Source: Pseudomonadota bacterium
GTDB lineage: Bacteria; Pseudomonadota; Gammaproteobacteria; Acidithiobacillales; Acidithiobacillaceae
Length of the DNA stretch: 6,375 nt
Assembly (NCBI GenBank): GCA_021840785.1
Contig: JAKBXD010000111.1
Location: 1 to 6,375, forward strand
Direction: 5' to 3'
Below, piece by piece: positions 4,671 to 6,375 of this stretch. Each line of letters opens with the position of its first letter. Position 1 is the stretch's first letter. Both the position numbers and the translations under genes were made by a program. Under the pieces are notes generated by a model that worked only from the letters and a program-made list of their open reading frames with translations, ran no database searches and was not told where the DNA came from.

Positions 4671-6375
4671 GTGAATAGCAAGCCACAAAATCATATCTAC
4701 AGCCGTAATGCATTAGACCCTAATGCTAATGATAGTCTAGCGAAAATTGCCAGAATAGTGACCTCTGGTTGCACAGTATTGGATATCGGGTGCGCAACGG
4801 GATCCCTCGGCCAGTACCTATGGCGCGAAAAGCACTGCCTAGTGGATGGGATTGAGGTCAATACGTTTGCCGCCGCCGTAGCGCGGCCTCACTATCGAAT
4901 GCTATGGGAAATAGACGTAGAATCGGATCAGCTGGAAGTCGCGTTAGGCGGAAGGTTCTATGACTTTGTCATCTGCGCGGATGTTTTGGAACATCTTAGG
5001 GATCCGAGCCGTGTTTTGCAGAGGCTGAGCCAGTGCCTCCTTCCGTCGGGAAGTCTGATTATCTCTATACCAAACGTCGGTTACATGGGCGTCCTTATGG
5101 AGATCATGAGTGGAGACTTCCGCTACCGGGAACGCGGTCTGCTGGATGAGACGCACCTGAGATTCTATACAGGGAAAAGCTTCTTGCGTCTTCTAGGCAC
5201 TAACGGCTACCGTGGCCAGATAGTCGATCGCATCGCTGTGAATATACAAGATTCGGAGTTCTCTGGCGCCATGCCTAACCAGTTAGGCCCGGAACTCCTT
5301 CGGCACCTAGAAAGTCAACAGGATGCGACGACGTACCAGTTCATTATAGAGGCGTTCCCAGACACGGTAGCTAAAGACGCATTCTGCCGTCTACCGTCCT
5401 ATCTTGGTGCAAAAATGCCCCCGCTATTCGCATGTCAGATCTATTGGCGAGGGCAGAATGAGTCCTTTGATGAAACGCGCAGCCATAGGATTTATCTCCC
5501 CGTTGGGGTTGATCGCACGACAATTGAATTCCTATTACCCACGGATGCGCCGTATGCCTTGCGGCTTGATCCGGCAGATCGTAGAGGGATGATACGCTTA
5601 TACTCGATCCGTGTCTTGCAGGGCGCTACCTCCCTGTGGGTCTGGGACAGAACGGTTAAAACCCTGCTCTCTAAAGCTGCGAAGGGTATTATCCCAAGCG
5701 CTGGTGTAGGCCAAGAAACATACGTCGAGTTATCTTTCGTAGATCAGGATCCGTGGCTAGAGATCCCAGTGCCCCAGGACGTGTTAATAAAAGCGGACAA
5801 GCTGGAAGTCATGTTATCGTCGCCGACCCAAAAGGACGAAGAAAATGCCCAAAGACAACATCAACTGCCGACTTATCAAGAAAACGGCACGTTAGCCCAA
5901 AATCCCGCTTACCCTTCATCCCCCATAAGTAATTACAGCGCCTTGACCCAAGCACTGCATGAGGCAAGGGAGAGCGGGGAGCGCCTGAGGGCCCAGATCG
6001 AGCTATTGACCAACTCGCGTTCATGGCGACTGACGGTACCGCTTCGAGCGCTAAATAAATTCTGCTCTCGCCTCCGGTTGGCTTTGGCCGCAACTCCGCA
6101 AGGAAAACAGGCTCGTTATGATATCGCAAAGTTGATGTATCAGAATTTTCGCTTCATGCCATCGGTTAAAGCCCGTTTGCGGCCTTTAGTTAAACGATGG
6201 CTCTCCGTCACTAGCCAAGGCGATTACTCAGCCTGGATCCAACGCTACGATACGCTATCAAGAAGCGATAGAAATGAAATCATCATGCAGATTACAAAGT
6301 GGAAGGAGCCGCCGAAAATCTCGATAGTCATGCCAGTATATAGACCTTCTTTGCGATTCCTTGAGGACGCCATAT
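4671..6375 (+). CDS. Multi-domain methyltransferase-glycosyltransferase fusion, 3'-truncated by window edge
   Basis: An uninterrupted 568-codon frame starts at GTG 4671 and runs off the window. GTG is the first possible start after the in-frame stop at 4578; AGGGA (4655-4659) lies 11 bp upstream, a loose RBS. Residues about 1-215 are a complete class I SAM methyltransferase: LDIGCATGSLG (37-47, SAM loop), acidic E62 in GIEVN, ADVLEHLRDP (103-112), LLPSGSLIISIPN (123-135) and SGDFRYRERGLLDETHLRFY (147-166). Residues about 256-384 form a beta-rich region (RLDPADRRGMIRLYSIRV) of a sort I associate with large glycosyltransferases but that has no function known to me. Residues 423-447 look like a short coiled coil, followed by NSRSWRLTVPLRAL, a common linker signature. 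ISIVMPVYRP (550-559) opens a GT2 domain that continues outside. No signal peptide or membrane helix, so probably cytosolic or membrane-peripheral. Inferred role: extending and methylating, or capping, a surface glycan. Frequent ATA, CTA and AGA codons suggest transferred DNA. Confidence 0.88.
   Translation, partial: MNSKPQNHIYSRNALDPNANDSLAKIARIVTSGCTVLDIGCATGSLGQYLWREKHCLVDGIEVNTFAAAVARPHYRMLWEIDVESDQLEVALGGRFYDFVICADVLEHLRDPSRVLQRLSQCLLPSGSLIISIPNVGYMGVLMEIMSGDFRYRERGLLDETHLRFYTGKSFLRLLGTNGYRGQIVDRIAVNIQDSEFSGAMPNQLGPELLRHLESQQDATTYQFIIEAFPDTVAKDAFCRLPSYLGAKMPPLFACQIYWRGQNESFDETRSHRIYLPVGVDRTTIEFLLPTDAPYALRLDPADRRGMIRLYSIRVLQGATSLWVWDRTVKTLLSKAAKGIIPSAGVGQETYVELSFVDQDPWLEIPVPQDVLIKADKLEVMLSSPTQKDEENAQRQHQLPTYQENGTLAQNPAYPSSPISNYSALTQALHEARESGERLRAQIELLTNSRSWRLTVPLRALNKFCSRLRLALAATPQGKQARYDIAKLMYQNFRFMPSVKARLRPLVKRWLSVTSQGDYSAWIQRYDTLSRSDRNEIIMQITKWKEPPKISIVMPVYRPSLRFLEDAI

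Noticed and set aside
1..6375. CRISPR array, tRNA, rRNA or long tandem repeat
   Set aside because: I scanned for regularly spaced repeats, cloverleaf-like stems with a TTCGANTC-type arm and ribosomal signatures and saw none.

Overview
The window is a piece of a bacterial polysaccharide locus (O-antigen, capsule or exopolysaccharide). It mixes intact sugar genes with eroded gene and transposase remains. G+C content looks moderately high, mid-fifties percent by eye. GTG starts, Shine-Dalgarno sites, a proteobacterial-type RmlC and relics of IS3- and IS66-family elements fit a proteobacterium; I cannot name the genus. Nearly all coding evidence is on the plus strand.

Layout. 2-505 is the 3' part of rmlC (dTDP-4-dehydrorhamnose 3,5-epimerase), cut by the left edge. 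About 15 bp later lies the C-terminal shred of an IS3-family transposase with frame breaks (520-765). A stretch with no recognised gene leads to a 45-codon reading frame (1011-1148), whose stop overlaps the start of an intact family-2 glycosyltransferase of rhamnosyltransferase type (1148-2182). From 2183 to 3400 there is no intact gene: a promoter-like sequence, a short inverted repeat, and two IS66 TnpC fragments in opposite orientations. From 3401 to 4317 lies a decayed gene: a class I SAM-dependent methyltransferase read across several frames, followed directly by the start of a GT2 domain. 4318-4670 is GC-rich, hairpin-rich and apparently non-coding. From 4671 to the right edge runs an intact 568-codon open frame: methyltransferase domain, uncharacterised middle region, short coiled coil, and the first residues of a GT2 domain. 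It continues beyond the window.

How they fit. RmlC makes the precursor of dTDP-L-rhamnose. The 1148-2182 enzyme is a plausible user of that donor. The methyltransferase-glycosyltransferase fusion at 4671 could extend and methylate, or cap, the glycan. The decayed copy at 3401 is collinear with the fusion's methyltransferase part, with nearly the same spacing over about 670 bp, so the locus once carried two such genes in tandem. The relic appears to have lost its middle by an internal deletion. The IS shreds suggest repeated insertion and recombination between sugar genes. Most of the novelty is in the fusion protein, its decayed paralogue and the structured spacer between them.
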